Origin: Mycobacterium sp. SM1
Lineage (GTDB): Bacteria > Actinomycetota > Actinomycetes > Mycobacteriales > Mycobacteriaceae
Direction: 5' to 3'
Assembly: GCF_018361265.1 (NCBI RefSeq)
Contig: NZ_JAFLNH010000002.1
Location: 711,760-775,759, forward strand
Length of the DNA stretch: 64,000 nt
Shown here: positions 7,997 to 17,040 of the stretch, one piece after another
Numbering within the stretch: position 1 is the stretch's first letter
How the letters are laid out: each line of letters opens with the position of its first letter
Translations under genes and position numbers: made by a program
Notes under the pieces: generated by a model
The model's input: only the letters and a program-made list of their open reading frames with translations
Database searches by the model: none
What the model was told of the DNA's origin: nothing

Positions 7997-9169
7997 TCAT
8001 CCGACACCCATCGGTTTGGGCATCACGGTGGGCTTGAACCCGTAGCGCGGACCGCCGAATCCGGCGCCGGCGCCCTTGGCGGCCGCCGCCATCCCCGGCA
8101 TCCCGGGCATCGCCGTAACCGGACCGGCTTCCTCGGCGGCGGTGGCGGCGGTCCACCCCGAGCCCTCCAGCGGGGCGGTCGACGACGCCAGCGTCGCCGG
8201 GGTCGCCGCAGACCAGCTGGCCGGCACCGAGAGACCGCCGACCGAGGACGCCTCGCCCAGACCTGCCGTCACCGCACCGCCGAAGCCCGACTGGGCTGAC
8301 CCCGCAAGTGTTGCACCGCCCAAACCCAAGCCCGCGCCGAGGGGGGTGACATCACCGACGGTGAAGCCGAGCGGAGCGTTGGCAACGAAGTGCCCAAGGA
8401 CCGGAAAGGTCGCTGTCATCATGGCGACATTCCAGGCCGCGGTGACACCGACGTTGTAAATGGCGTTTTGGACGACCGGGACATTTGACCAATCAATGAG
8501 CGTCGGGCCGCTGGGGGGGTCGCTGGCAGCCGCCGTCGCCGCGGTCGACGCGTTAGTCAGACCGGAACTTAACTGCTGGGTGGCTGGGGACGTCGCTGCC
8601 TGGGTGGTGGCGGCGTTTTGCAGGGCCCCGGCGGCCGGGTTGGTGGCCGGCGTCTCCGGCGATAGCGGCTGCAGGATCCCGGCGGCCGTCGAGGCGGCCT
8701 GGTAGGTGTACATGGTGGTGGCGTCTTGCACCCACATCTCGGCGTACTGGGCCTCGGTGGCCATGATCGCCGGCGTGTTGACGCCCAGGACGTTCGTCGC
8801 GACCAGCGCTGCCAGCCGAGCCCTGTTTTCGGCGATCAGCGGCGGCGGCACGATCGCCGCGAACGCCGCCTCATAAGCGGCCGCCGAGGCGGTGGCCTGG
8901 GCGCCCGCCTGCTCCAGCGCCGCCGCCGTGGTGGTTTGCCAGGACACGATAGACTCGCCCGCGGCCGCCGCCGCCGTCGACCCGGCGCCCGTCCACTGCT
9001 CGGTGGTCAGCGTCGCCAGGATCGACTGCCACTGAGCCGCCGCGCTGCTCAGCTCGGCGGCCAGGTTGTGGTACGCCGTCGCGGCGGCCATGAGCGGTCC
9101 CGCGCCCGCACCGGTGTACATGAGCGTCGAGGTGATCTCGGGGGGTATGGCTGCCCAATCGAAAACCAT
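7997..9169 (-). CDS. PPE15-like protein, copy B
   Basis: 390-aa PPE protein starting MVFDWAAIPPEITSTLMYTG. Other family marks are [29 protein letters not shown] (SVP motif) and the tail GGPRYGFKPTVMPKPMGVG. It is the cassette B counterpart of the PPE gene at 4434. The two share overall plan and several blocks (for example [11 protein letters not shown]) but differ at many positions, so this part of the duplication is old. The predicted partner is the PE protein encoded 75 bp upstream; the predicted exporter is ESX-5. Confidence 0.93.
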   Translation of the reverse strand: MVFDWAAIPPEITSTLMYTGAGAGPLMAAATAYHNLAAELSSAAAQWQSILATLTTEQWTGAGSTAAAAAGESIVSWQTTTAAALEQAGAQATASAAAYEAAFAAIVPPPLIAENRARLAALVATNVLGVNTPAIMATEAQYAEMWVQDATTMYTYQAASTAAGILQPLSPETPATNPAAGALQNAATTQAATSPATQQLSSGLTNASTAATAAASDPPSGPTLIDWSNVPVVQNAIYNVGVTAAWNVAMMTATFPVLGHFVANAPLGFTVGDVTPLGAGLGLGGATLAGSAQSGFGGAVTAGLGEASSVGGLSVPASWSAATPATLASSTAPLEGSGWTAATAAEEAGPVTAMPGMPGMAAAAKGAGAGFGGPRYGFKPTVMPKPMGVG

Positions 9170-9244
9170 TTCTGTATGCCGTCCCTTTTGTTTGTCCGGA
9201 TTTCGCTGCTTTCAAGTACGCGTGAGCGTGCCGGGGCCGCCCCT

Positions 9245-10066
9245 CTAGACGGTCGCCGGTTTGGGCATGACGACGGGCTTGACGCCGTAGCGCGGCGTGC
9301 CGAAGCCGGCCGAGCCGCGCGTGGCCGAGGCCATTCCGGGCATGCCGGGCACGATCGTTCCCGGCCCGGCTTGCGGCGCCGCGACGGTCCAGTCCGCGGT
9401 CTGCAGCCCCATCGGGGTGGTGCCGGACACTGTGGCGGCGGTTCCGGCCCAACTCGGCGGCACCGACAACTTGCCGACCAAGGTCGCCTGCCCCAGGCCC
9501 GCGGTCACCGGCATCGCCCCGATGCCGGCCAGGCCAGGGCCGACCGCCGGCGCCGTCGTGCCCGCGAGCTCGGTTGCGCCGGCAAGCCCGGCAAGGTCTT
9601 CGCCGGCCTCAGCCGGAGCCGATATGGCGGAAAGCAAGCCACCGCCGCCCATCCCGATGACGTCCGAGTAGGCTGAGGCCCAGTTCCCCATCTCATCCAT
9701 CGGTATCGTGGTGACGCCTTGCGACAGGATGCCGGTGTTGAGGAAGTTGTAGAGGCTGGTCAAGCCCGACGGGTCGGAAGCGGCCTTGCTCGCGTTGGCG
9801 GCCTCGGTGGACGCATAGGTGTTGGAGCTTTGCGCCAGCGTGTTCGCGTACTGCTCTTGAATGGCCTGAGCTTGCGCGGCGATCTGCTCGTATTGAGCGC
9901 CGTACGCCGAGAAGATCGCCGCCTGCTGCATCGATACCGGGTCGGCGGCTGCCGGAGCGACGGCGGTGATCGCCGGCGCGGCACCGCTGTTCTGCGCGCT
10001 CAGTGAACTGACGATCGCCCCCAGCTGCGCCGCCGCGGCGGCCAACTCTTCAGGCACTGTTAGCAT
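9245..10066 (-). CDS. PE8-like PE protein with SVP-type C-terminal region, copy B
   Basis: 273-aa PE protein (MLTVPEELAAAAAQLGAIVSS ... YASTEAAN as YxxxE motif). The C-terminal SVP-type region has GKLSVPPSW and GTPRYGVKPVVMPKP. It is first in cassette B; a good GAGGAG lies 7 nt before the ATG. Being next to a tRNA-Leu, it matches the position of PE8 (Rv1040c) in H37Rv, so cassette B is probably the ancestral copy and cassette A the extra one. Confidence 0.92.
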   Translation of the reverse strand: MLTVPEELAAAAAQLGAIVSSLSAQNSGAAPAITAVAPAAADPVSMQQAAIFSAYGAQYEQIAAQAQAIQEQYANTLAQSSNTYASTEAANASKAASDPSGLTSLYNFLNTGILSQGVTTIPMDEMGNWASAYSDVIGMGGGGLLSAISAPAEAGEDLAGLAGATELAGTTAPAVGPGLAGIGAMPVTAGLGQATLVGKLSVPPSWAGTAATVSGTTPMGLQTADWTVAAPQAGPGTIVPGMPGMASATRGSAGFGTPRYGVKPVVMPKPATV

Positions 10067-10433
10067 CTATAGCTCCTCGTGGGTGAACCATGCCGACCCC
10101 AACACGCCAGACCGCCCCTATGCGTTGGCGTGTGGGCCCCTGCTTGATGTGATCGGCGTAAGGCTAGTGACTGCCCCGTCCACAATCCGGGGTCAAACGG
10201 CCGAGGGTGACAGCCGTTTACGGGTTTTTAACGCCGACGCGGGCACTTTTAACAAACTCCTGTCGAACTACATAGGACGGTTACGTAACCCTGGGCGGTA
10301 AAACGAAAACGAGGCGTGGCGGCGCGCGCACCTTACCTGACGTGCCGCGCTGGCGCCCGTTTGGGCGCGAGCCGATATCTGGGGGGTACGGGGGTGTCCC
10401 GGAAGGGGTTCGGCGCGCTACATTCGCCGCCGG

Positions 10434-10507
10434 GCCCCCATAGCCCAATCGGCAGAGGCAGCGGACTTAAAATCCGTCAAGTGTCGGTTCGAGTCCGACT
10501 GGGGGCA
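10434..10507 (+). tRNA. leuX: tRNA-Leu (UAA anticodon), short variable arm
   Basis: A 74-base cloverleaf: acceptor stem GCCCCCA (10434-10440) pairs with TGGGGGC (10500-10506). The anticodon stem GCGGA/TCCGT encloses loop CTTAAAA with anticodon TAA. The T-arm GTCGG-TTCGAGT-CCGAC is regular and no CCA is encoded. The variable loop has only about 5 bases, whereas bacterial tRNA-Leu normally has a long variable arm. A leuX tRNA is, as I recall, also found next to PE8 in H37Rv. The accessory DNA begins right after it. Confidence 0.9.
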
Positions 10508-10579
10508 CGGGCCAAGACGCGGGTAACGAAAGCTTCCAGGCAAAACCGCATGCCGCTTGTCAGTTGGCCGCCATATTGC

Positions 10580-10595
10580 GCCCCGCAAGCGGGGC
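10580..10595 (+). terminator. Small GC hairpin downstream of the tRNA
   Basis: GCCCCGC and GCGGGGC separated by AA form a tight 7-bp hairpin 73 bases after the tRNA. There is no U-run, so this is a possible terminator only. Confidence 0.35.
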
Positions 10596-10726
10596 TGGGC
10601 CAGCGGGCGGGAGTCCTTGCCCCGGTAGGCCCCGGTGCGCCGGGTAGCGGGCTCCGGGTTCGTCGCCGAGAGGCGGCGGGCTAACCCAGGTATCGTTTTT
10701 GGCCAGCCGGAACTGTGTGAGAGGCC

Positions 10727-12619
10727 ATGCTATTGGTTGAGCCGATTATTGTTGTGCTGGGCCCGTGGCGGGGCGGCACGTCGGCGGTCGCTGGCGTGCT
10801 GCGCAACATCGGTGTGTTTATGGGCAGTGAATTCGACTTCACTCCTTTCACAACGCACGAAACCTGGGAGGAATTGCGCCTCAGCCATTTGCTCCGCAGG
10901 GCTTTTAACCAGCACACCGGGCAATTCCGAATGGACGCCGGCTCTTTTAAAGCGAAACTTCGCAGTTGGGCCGACGAGCATCGCCGTGCTGCCCACGTCG
11001 CGGGGTGCCGGCCCGGCGTGAAGCATCCGCTGCTGTGTCTTGGACTTGATTTCATCCGTGATGCCTGGGGCCCGGTGGTGCCGCTCGTCGTGGACCGGCC
11101 GTTAGCGAACGTAGTGGCGTCGCTGAACAGGCACGGATGGTTCGGGAGCGAGCCGGAACGCGTCGCGGTGACGACCCGTCTGATCTCGGCGCGTGACCGC
11201 GCGTTAGCCGATACCGCGGTTGTCAGGGCCGACTTCGAGGCGCTTCGCGCCGCGCCCGCCGTGGTGATCCGCGAGCTCGCGGAGCAGCTGGGCCTTGAGG
11301 TGACAGCGGCCCAGGTGCAGGCGGCCGAAGCAAGCATTCTGCGCCCCGGCGATGTGCGTCTGGGCGTCCCGGACGGGGATCCGCGACTGCATATCCGCGA
11401 TCTGCGGCTGGCCGAGGTCGAACGCGATCCTGGAAACGGAGAGTCGGTCTTGCGTCTAGCCCAGGCCTACTTCGTGCTGGGGGATTTCGTCAACGCGCGC
11501 AAATGGTATGCGCGACGGGCTGAGATGGGTGGCTGGGACGAGGAAGTCTACATCGCGATGCTCGAAGTCGCGCACTTGATGGAGCGGCTCGGTGAGCCGT
11601 GGGCGAATGTCCAAGACGCTTTGCTGAGGGCTTGGGAGTTCCGGCCGGCCCGCGCCGAGCCGTTGTATGCGATCGCCCGCTGGTACCGCGCACAGCAGCG
11701 TTTCCGACTCGGCTACCAGTTCGCCCGGCTCGCCACCGAGATCCCGTTGCCCGAAAAGGACTTACTGTTTGTCCGGGAGGACATCTACGCGTGGCGCGCC
11801 AGCGCCGAGCGGGCGATGTGCGCGGCCGGGATCGGTGATCATGCCGAGGCGTTCGCGCTGTGCCAGCGGCTGCTGGCTCGACCCGATATCCCCGACGGTG
11901 ATCGCCAAAGGATCGCGAGCATCCGCGACATGTGTGTGCCGAAGATGATCGATGCGGCGTCGGCGTATCCCCGTAAGCTGGTGCAGCGGTTGCTCACCGG
12001 TCAAGGTGACGTGCTCGTCAGCCTGGTCGCCGGGCGGGATCGCAGCGGCACCGAGCAAACGCTGAACTCGTTTCTGAACTGCTGCACCGATGTGTCGCGG
12101 GTCGGGCGCTTCCTGCTGGTCGACGCCGGTCTGTCGGCCCAGGACCGCGCCGTGCTGCAAAAGCGTTACGGGTTCCTCGAATTCGCCCATCCCGGCCCCA
12201 CCGGCGCGCCCGCCGCCCAACTCGCGCACATTCGCACTCAGATCTATGGACGGTTCTGGTTGCATCTGAGCCGGGGCTGGCGGTTTTTTGTCCCTGAGAA
12301 TTTCATCACCCGCCTAACCGCGATCCTCGAGGCCGAACCGCAGGTGTTCCAGGTGGCGATCAACTTCGCCGACGCGGCCGAGCTCCCCGGCGCCTGCGTC
12401 GCCGGGGAGGGGGTGCGCCGCGCACCCCATGCCGGCCGCTATCTGCTCACCGATACGGTGGCCAGCGGCCCGGCGATGTTCGATACCGCACGCCTAGATC
12501 GGGCCGGCGGTGTGCGGGGCACTGACGCGGATCCGATGGCGGCACTGGGGCGGCGGGCGGCCGCCGCCGGGCTGCGCACCGCCAGCCTCGACGAGGTGTT
12601 CTGCCTCGCCGCGGCCTGA
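10727..12619 (+). CDS. Sulfotransferase-like protein with tetratricopeptide-like middle and glycosyltransferase-like C-terminus
   Basis: 630-aa protein. The N-terminus has a P-loop-like segment, VVLGPWRGGTSAVAGVL (residues 8-24), and a later DRPLANVVASLNRHGW that resembles the second PAPS-contact region of sulfotransferases. From about residue 240 to 400 the sequence looks like helical repeats (SVLRLAQAYFVLGDFVNARKWYARR and similar). The last third (VSLVAGRDRSGTEQTLNSFLNCC ... RFLLVDAGLS) resembles a glycosyltransferase A-type fold. GAGAGG lies just before the ATG. I know of no characterised homologue; a role in modifying a cell-envelope glycolipid is a guess. Confidence 0.8.
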   Translation: MLLVEPIIVVLGPWRGGTSAVAGVLRNIGVFMGSEFDFTPFTTHETWEELRLSHLLRRAFNQHTGQFRMDAGSFKAKLRSWADEHRRAAHVAGCRPGVKHPLLCLGLDFIRDAWGPVVPLVVDRPLANVVASLNRHGWFGSEPERVAVTTRLISARDRALADTAVVRADFEALRAAPAVVIRELAEQLGLEVTAAQVQAAEASILRPGDVRLGVPDGDPRLHIRDLRLAEVERDPGNGESVLRLAQAYFVLGDFVNARKWYARRAEMGGWDEEVYIAMLEVAHLMERLGEPWANVQDALLRAWEFRPARAEPLYAIARWYRAQQRFRLGYQFARLATEIPLPEKDLLFVREDIYAWRASAERAMCAAGIGDHAEAFALCQRLLARPDIPDGDRQRIASIRDMCVPKMIDAASAYPRKLVQRLLTGQGDVLVSLVAGRDRSGTEQTLNSFLNCCTDVSRVGRFLLVDAGLSAQDRAVLQKRYGFLEFAHPGPTGAPAAQLAHIRTQIYGRFWLHLSRGWRFFVPENFITRLTAILEAEPQVFQVAINFADAAELPGACVAGEGVRRAPHAGRYLLTDTVASGPAMFDTARLDRAGGVRGTDADPMAALGRRAAAAGLRTASLDEVFCLAAA

Positions 12620-12763
12620 CATCACGTGCGCGGCGCCGGAGAGATCGGCGGGTGGGCGCGCTTTGGCCGCGGCATGCCCGCCTCACCGCCGCCACGACGG
12701 GGCCGTGCGCCCGGGAGACACGGGCCGGACGAACGCCGTGAGATGACGGGCACGACGGCGGGC

Positions 12764-13948
12764 TTACCGGGCCTCCCAGCGCAGCATCAGGCTGTCCAGG
12801 TGGGTCACGCCGGTCGGTTGGTGCACAGTGGTGGGCGAAGAGCCTGGCTCGAGGTCGAATTGGGGAATGCGGCTCAACCACTCGGTCATGAACGCGCCCA
12901 TTTCAAGTCGAGCCAGGTGCATGCCCAGGCATCTGTGCATGCCACCGCCGAACGCCCAGTGGCGCTGTCCCCGAAGCTCTCCGCTGCCGGTCGTTGATAT
13001 CGCGTCGCCGCCGTTCTCTCGGCCCGCGGCTTCCAGGCCCAGCCACACCACACTGTGCGCCGGGATTGTGACGCCGCCGATATCGACTTCTCTCGTGGTG
13101 ATGCGCGGAATGGCCGGCCCTGGCGACTGCAACCGCAGCATTTCCTCGATGAACGCCGGGATCTGGGCCGGGTCTGCGCGCAGCCGAGCCTGCAGTTGCG
13201 GATCGCGCGCGAGATGTAAAAGCATGAAGCAAATTTCCGCGGCAACCATTTCAACGCCGGCGACCGAAAACACCAACAGGATGACCGAAATCACCTCGAC
13301 CCTGCTGAGCGGAAAATTATTGTCGTCGAGTCCGTCTAGCAGCGGCCAGAGAATGCCGGGCGGCCGCCGGGGGTTTCCCATCTCGGCGCCCAGCGTGGAA
13401 TTCAGGAACTTGAAGAGTTCAAGTTCGGCCGCCCCGGTGGAGTCGCCGATTACAGCGGCCCGGATCACCCGGGTCGCCGTGGCATCGTCTGCCGGCATCC
13501 CGCACACCGTGAGCAGCGCTTGGCAGGCGTAGGTGTCGGCGACGTTGACTGCCTCACACCGCCCCTTGGCAGCGACCGTGTCGATCAGCGTTTCGGCCCG
13601 GACACGCAAGGCCCGAGCGTAGGGGGCCAACCCTCTGGGGCTGAAGAGCGGATGTAAGACACGGGCGAAACGGGCATGCTCCGCCCGTGTCCCGCAAGAA
13701 AGGGGCACCTGCGGGAGCGGAACGCCGAACGAGGTGAGCTTGAAGGTTTTCGGCGGCGACGCGAACGTGTCCGGGTCGTGCAAGGCCGCGAACACGTCGT
13801 CCCGCCCGGTGAGGTAGTAGCCGCGCAGCATCGGCTTGCCCACGCTGATTTTCGCCACCGGGCCCAGTTCGCGCAGCTGGCGCCAATAGGCGCCGCGGTC
13901 TGCTGCGAAGACCGGACTCTCCTTGTGGTGTAACGGAGGTGAATGCAC
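12764..13948 (-). CDS. Cytochrome P450
   Basis: 394-aa cytochrome P450. The heme-binding loop is FGGGMHRCLGMHLAR with the Cys ligand, and the K-helix ExxR is EEMLR. The I-helix, where most P450s have AGxxT, reads FSVAGVEMVAAE, so the oxygen-activating Thr is missing. The start is GTG 13948, 5 nt after GAAGGAGG; an in-frame start 15 codons upstream lacks such a site. Substrate is unknown, and no ferredoxin gene is adjacent. A perfect 16-bp palindrome lies 155 bp upstream. Confidence 0.9.
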   Translation of the reverse strand: MHSPPLHHKESPVFAADRGAYWRQLRELGPVAKISVGKPMLRGYYLTGRDDVFAALHDPDTFASPPKTFKLTSFGVPLPQVPLSCGTRAEHARFARVLHPLFSPRGLAPYARALRVRAETLIDTVAAKGRCEAVNVADTYACQALLTVCGMPADDATATRVIRAAVIGDSTGAAELELFKFLNSTLGAEMGNPRRPPGILWPLLDGLDDNNFPLSRVEVISVILLVFSVAGVEMVAAEICFMLLHLARDPQLQARLRADPAQIPAFIEEMLRLQSPGPAIPRITTREVDIGGVTIPAHSVVWLGLEAAGRENGGDAISTTGSGELRGQRHWAFGGGMHRCLGMHLARLEMGAFMTEWLSRIPQFDLEPGSSPTTVHQPTGVTHLDSLMLRWEAR

Positions 13949-14102
13949 GCTGCCTCCTTCACCGGCGGCCCTCTCCGCGCATAGTGGTGGCACGCTTCCT
14001 CATTATGGCGGTAACACTGTCGCGTGGGTGGCGGCGGCCGTCCTCGCGGACCCAGGTAACGCATCGGCGCCCGCCGATTCGGACATCCGGGTGTTTTCGG
14101 GC

Positions 14103-14118
14103 GAGAACGCGCGTTCTC
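14103..14118. promoter_or_regulatory. Perfect 16-bp palindrome upstream of the P450 gene
   Basis: GAGAACGCGCGTTCTC is a perfect palindrome in the gap between the P450 gene and the hypothetical gene at 14229. Its size and symmetry suggest an operator for a dimeric repressor, but no regulator gene is adjacent. Confidence 0.4.
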
Positions 14119-14228
14119 ATGATCCTCACGCACGCCCACCTCCAACTTAGCCAGACCACCAGCGAGGCGAATCATTCTTCGCTATCAACGTGCCATCGCC
14201 AGCATGAGGACGAGTCCGGCGATCAATG

Positions 14229-14765
14229 TCATTCGGCGGGCGGGAAGCGCGTCAGGCAATATGTCGTGAAGTCAAGCATCAACGCGTCGAGCTGACCCTG
14301 ACGCGCCTGCCCGTGAGCACCGGCGGTCAGCAGCGTCTGGAACAGCCTCACTGTAGTCAGGAGATTCGGCTCGCTCGCGGCGTCTTCAAGGCTCGCCAGT
14401 ATTTTCGGGACGTGCTCGGCGTCTGCCGCTACCAACGTCATCATCTTCTCGACCCGTTCGGTTATTTCGGTTTCATCTGTCAACTCACATATGGCACGAC
14501 CATGTGAGCCGATCCGCTCGTACATGTCCTCCAAGCCCTGCCCGTAAATCCTTTTGAGGTCATTGATGTAGCGCTCAACGTCTTCCATGTCCCGCGGATC
14601 CGGTTTTTCGATTTCTGCTAGGTGCTTCCGGATCAGCTGGTCCGGACGTTCGTTAAGGGCCCTCAGGAACTCTCTGATGTGGGTCTCTAGCCCAGCGTCT
14701 TCATTGGTCATTGGCCGCCCCGCTGGGGCCTGTGCTGGCTTGCGGCGCATCACCTTGCCTGCCAC
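14229..14765 (-). CDS. Hypothetical protein
   Basis: 178 aa or somewhat less; the start could also be ATG 14750 or ATG 14711 (MTNEDAGLETHIREF). The protein is acidic and helical throughout, with no signal peptide or membrane helix. Segments such as YINDLKRIYGQGLEDMYERIG and TERVEKMMTLVAADAEHVPKI suggest a helical bundle. I do not recognise the family. It lies between the P450 gene and a DUF732 gene on the same strand with gaps over 100 bp on each side, so no operon is evident. Confidence 0.65.
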   Translation of the reverse strand: MAGKVMRRKPAQAPAGRPMTNEDAGLETHIREFLRALNERPDQLIRKHLAEIEKPDPRDMEDVERYINDLKRIYGQGLEDMYERIGSHGRAICELTDETEITERVEKMMTLVAADAEHVPKILASLEDAASEPNLLTTVRLFQTLLTAGAHGQARQGQLDALMLDFTTYCLTRFPPAE

Positions 14766-14894
14766 CGGCGATCCAAACCGGTGGGCGCGGTGGTATCGGA
14801 GAAACGGTGAAAGATGCGCTTTCCCGCTTCGCGGTGCTCAACTTTCCACCATGGTGAGATCGGCTGTCCGAACGGCTGGCCCGTTAAGGTTTTC

Positions 14895-15266
14895 TCAACC
14901 CGCGCCAGGGAGGGCGGGAAATAACGGGGTGGTGGTCTTAGCGCTGGACTTCCCCAGGTACTCGGGGCAGTAAACGCTCGAAGCGATCGCCGTGAACCTG
15001 GTGGAGCCGGCCAGGCCGAATCCCGGATTGAGATTCATTACCTGTTTGATGACGTCGATCTCCTTCTGACCCGAGTCCATCATGTCGCACGCCGTTCTGG
15101 CGGCCGCGACGGCCGCAGGCCCACTGCTATAGGTGATGCCCGCCTGGTTGAGCTGGTTCAAAAAGCTCGCATCAAGAGCCGCATCGGTGCTGCTAGGGTC
15201 GGCTTGCGCCGGGACGGCCTGGCAGCTGATGGCGGCGACGCTGGCCAGCACTACACGTAGTCGCAT
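14895..15266 (-). CDS. Secreted DUF732 protein
   Basis: 123-aa exported protein. The signal peptide is MRLRVVLASVAAISCQAVPAQA with likely cleavage after AQA. The mature part carries a DUF732 domain: FLNQLNQAGITYSS, AARTACDMMDSGQ and ASSVYCPEYL, with two Cys that could form a disulfide. The open frame runs much further upstream, but only this ATG gives a signal peptide. DUF732 proteins are numerous in mycobacteria and of unknown function. Confidence 0.88.
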   Translation of the reverse strand: MRLRVVLASVAAISCQAVPAQADPSSTDAALDASFLNQLNQAGITYSSGPAAVAAARTACDMMDSGQKEIDVIKQVMNLNPGFGLAGSTRFTAIASSVYCPEYLGKSSAKTTTPLFPALPGAG

Positions 15267-15352
15267 CGCTCCATCATCGTCCACATCGGCGCGGTTGTCC
15301 TGTCGGCTCGGATTCGTCGGACAGCACCCTGGGCTCGACCATCTCGCGAGCT

Positions 15353-16582
15353 TCACGACGAAGCCGGTGGCTTTTCCCGGCTGATCGCGTCGAGCAGCAG
15401 CGTCGCGGCCACGGCTGCCCCGTCGGTGCGGATCTTGCCGGCCACGAGGTTGGCTCGGGCGCGGGTTTCGGGCGCCAGGGTCGTCTCGAGCGCGCCGGAC
15501 AGCGACTCGATGCTGCCGGTGCGGCCGTCGTATGCGGTGCCGATGCGCAGGTGGGCCACCCGGGCGGCCCAGTAGGGCTGGTCCGCCGCCTGGGGTATGA
15601 CCACTTGCGGGGCCCCGGCGCGCGCGGCTGCCGTTGTTGTGCCGGCGCCGCCGTGGTGCACGACGGCGGCGACCCGGCCGAACAGCGCCTGCTGGTTGAC
15701 CTCGCCGACGGCAAAGCAGTCGTCCCGGTCGTCGATCGGGGCCAGCCCGGCCCAGCCGCGGGAGAGCAGGGCGCGGCAGCCCTGCGCGCGGATCGCCTCG
15801 ATTGCCACCCTGACGATGTCCTGCGAGGCGCCCATGCTGCCGAACCCCACGTACACCGGTGGCGGGCCAGCGTCCAGGAACGCCACCAACTCGGCGGGGA
15901 GCGGGCGTGTGTCCGGCAGCAGCCAGGCACCGGTTTGGACGACATCGAGGTCGGTCGTCTCGCGCCACGGGGCCAAGGTCGGGTCCGCCGCCAGCCACGG
16001 ATGGTCGCTGAAGGCGTGGCGGCGGACGTTGTCCACCGGCGGCAGCCCCACCGACGCCCGGTGGCTGTTGAGCGCCGGGCCGAAAAGCGCGTTCGCGTTC
16101 CGGGCGTCCAGATCCCACAGCGCCCGGTTGTCGATCCGGCCCGGTGGGGACGAGCCCGCGTACGCCGGCGGCGGGTGGTGCGGCGACGGCAGGATAGTCG
16201 GGTGGTAGCTCGCGTATACGTAGTGGATGCCCAGTTTCTCGGTCGCCGACCGCGCCCCGGCCGCGGTCGCCACAAACCCGGTCGCCACCAGCGCGTCACA
16301 TCCCTCGGCCGCGGCGGCGAGCGTGTCGAACTGCGCGGCGATCACCTCATCCACGTGCCGGCGCAGGTCGGCCGCCGACGGCGTCGCCGCGGTCGCCAAG
16401 GCGCGCAGCGACTCACCGAATGGCAGCAGCGGTACGCCGAAACCGGCCGTGCGCTCTGCGAACTCCTCATCCGGCGGCGCACACACTACGGCCTCTGCGC
16501 CGAGTGCCCTTAGCTGCACCGCGAGTCCGACCAGCGGTTCGACGCCCCCGCGCGTGTCGTACGTCGACAGCAACACACGCAT
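15353..16582 (-). CDS. GT1/GT28-type glycosyltransferase (GtfA-like)
   Basis: 409-aa GT-B fold enzyme. The N-terminus MRVLLSTYDTRGGVEPLVGLA is typical of the acceptor domain of glycopeptide- and glycopeptidolipid-type transferases. The C-terminal donor domain has VGFGSMGAS, then VVHHGGAGTTTAAARAGAP with the nucleotide-sugar-binding His and Gly residues, then PQAADQPYWAARV. Such enzymes in mycobacteria glycosylate envelope lipids; the sugar and acceptor cannot be read from the sequence. It is not in an obvious operon. Confidence 0.9.
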   Translation of the reverse strand: MRVLLSTYDTRGGVEPLVGLAVQLRALGAEAVVCAPPDEEFAERTAGFGVPLLPFGESLRALATAATPSAADLRRHVDEVIAAQFDTLAAAAEGCDALVATGFVATAAGARSATEKLGIHYVYASYHPTILPSPHHPPPAYAGSSPPGRIDNRALWDLDARNANALFGPALNSHRASVGLPPVDNVRRHAFSDHPWLAADPTLAPWRETTDLDVVQTGAWLLPDTRPLPAELVAFLDAGPPPVYVGFGSMGASQDIVRVAIEAIRAQGCRALLSRGWAGLAPIDDRDDCFAVGEVNQQALFGRVAAVVHHGGAGTTTAAARAGAPQVVIPQAADQPYWAARVAHLRIGTAYDGRTGSIESLSGALETTLAPETRARANLVAGKIRTDGAAVAATLLLDAISREKPPASS

Positions 16583-17040
16583 TTCCCTACCCCCATACCC
16601 GCACTACGGTCGATTATGACCAAACCAGTTTGAGGCGGCTCTACAACTCCGCCCGGAACTCCACCCGGCGTGCACGGCGATGCTGCAGAGGCACGCCTGC
16701 GCGGTGGCGGCGACAATCGTCGTTGGTTCGCGCAAGCTCCGCAGCGCAACGGGCGTGGAGACACCGCTGTGTTGAGCGTCAAGCTGAGAACCGATCCTTC
16801 GCAACGGTTCTCGTCACGTCTACCATCAGTGACGGTGACGCCTCGAGCCTGCACGGGCTCCGATTCTGGGTATTTCGCTGCGCATCCCCTGCGCGACGTG
16901 CGCCTCACCCGTAGAGTTAGCGGCAATTCGTAAAGGCAAGACGTGGAGCCGCCTTTGGCGTTGCGGCGTCCGCGCAGCGCTGACCGGGCGACTGGCGGCA
17001 GCCTGGCGAAGATCGACGTCTCGAAGGGAACAAACAGAAG
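16583..17040. other. Intergenic region without recognisable gene
   Basis: About 460 bases between the divergent glycosyltransferase gene and the small secreted protein. Open frames here are long on both strands only because of base composition and show no family motif. Promoters for both neighbours should be inside it. Confidence 0.5.

Noticed and set aside
14895..16118. A single 407-codon minus-strand frame including the DUF732 protein
   Set aside because: Only the last 123 codons make sense, starting with a signal peptide; the upstream part is the glycosyltransferase read out of frame.
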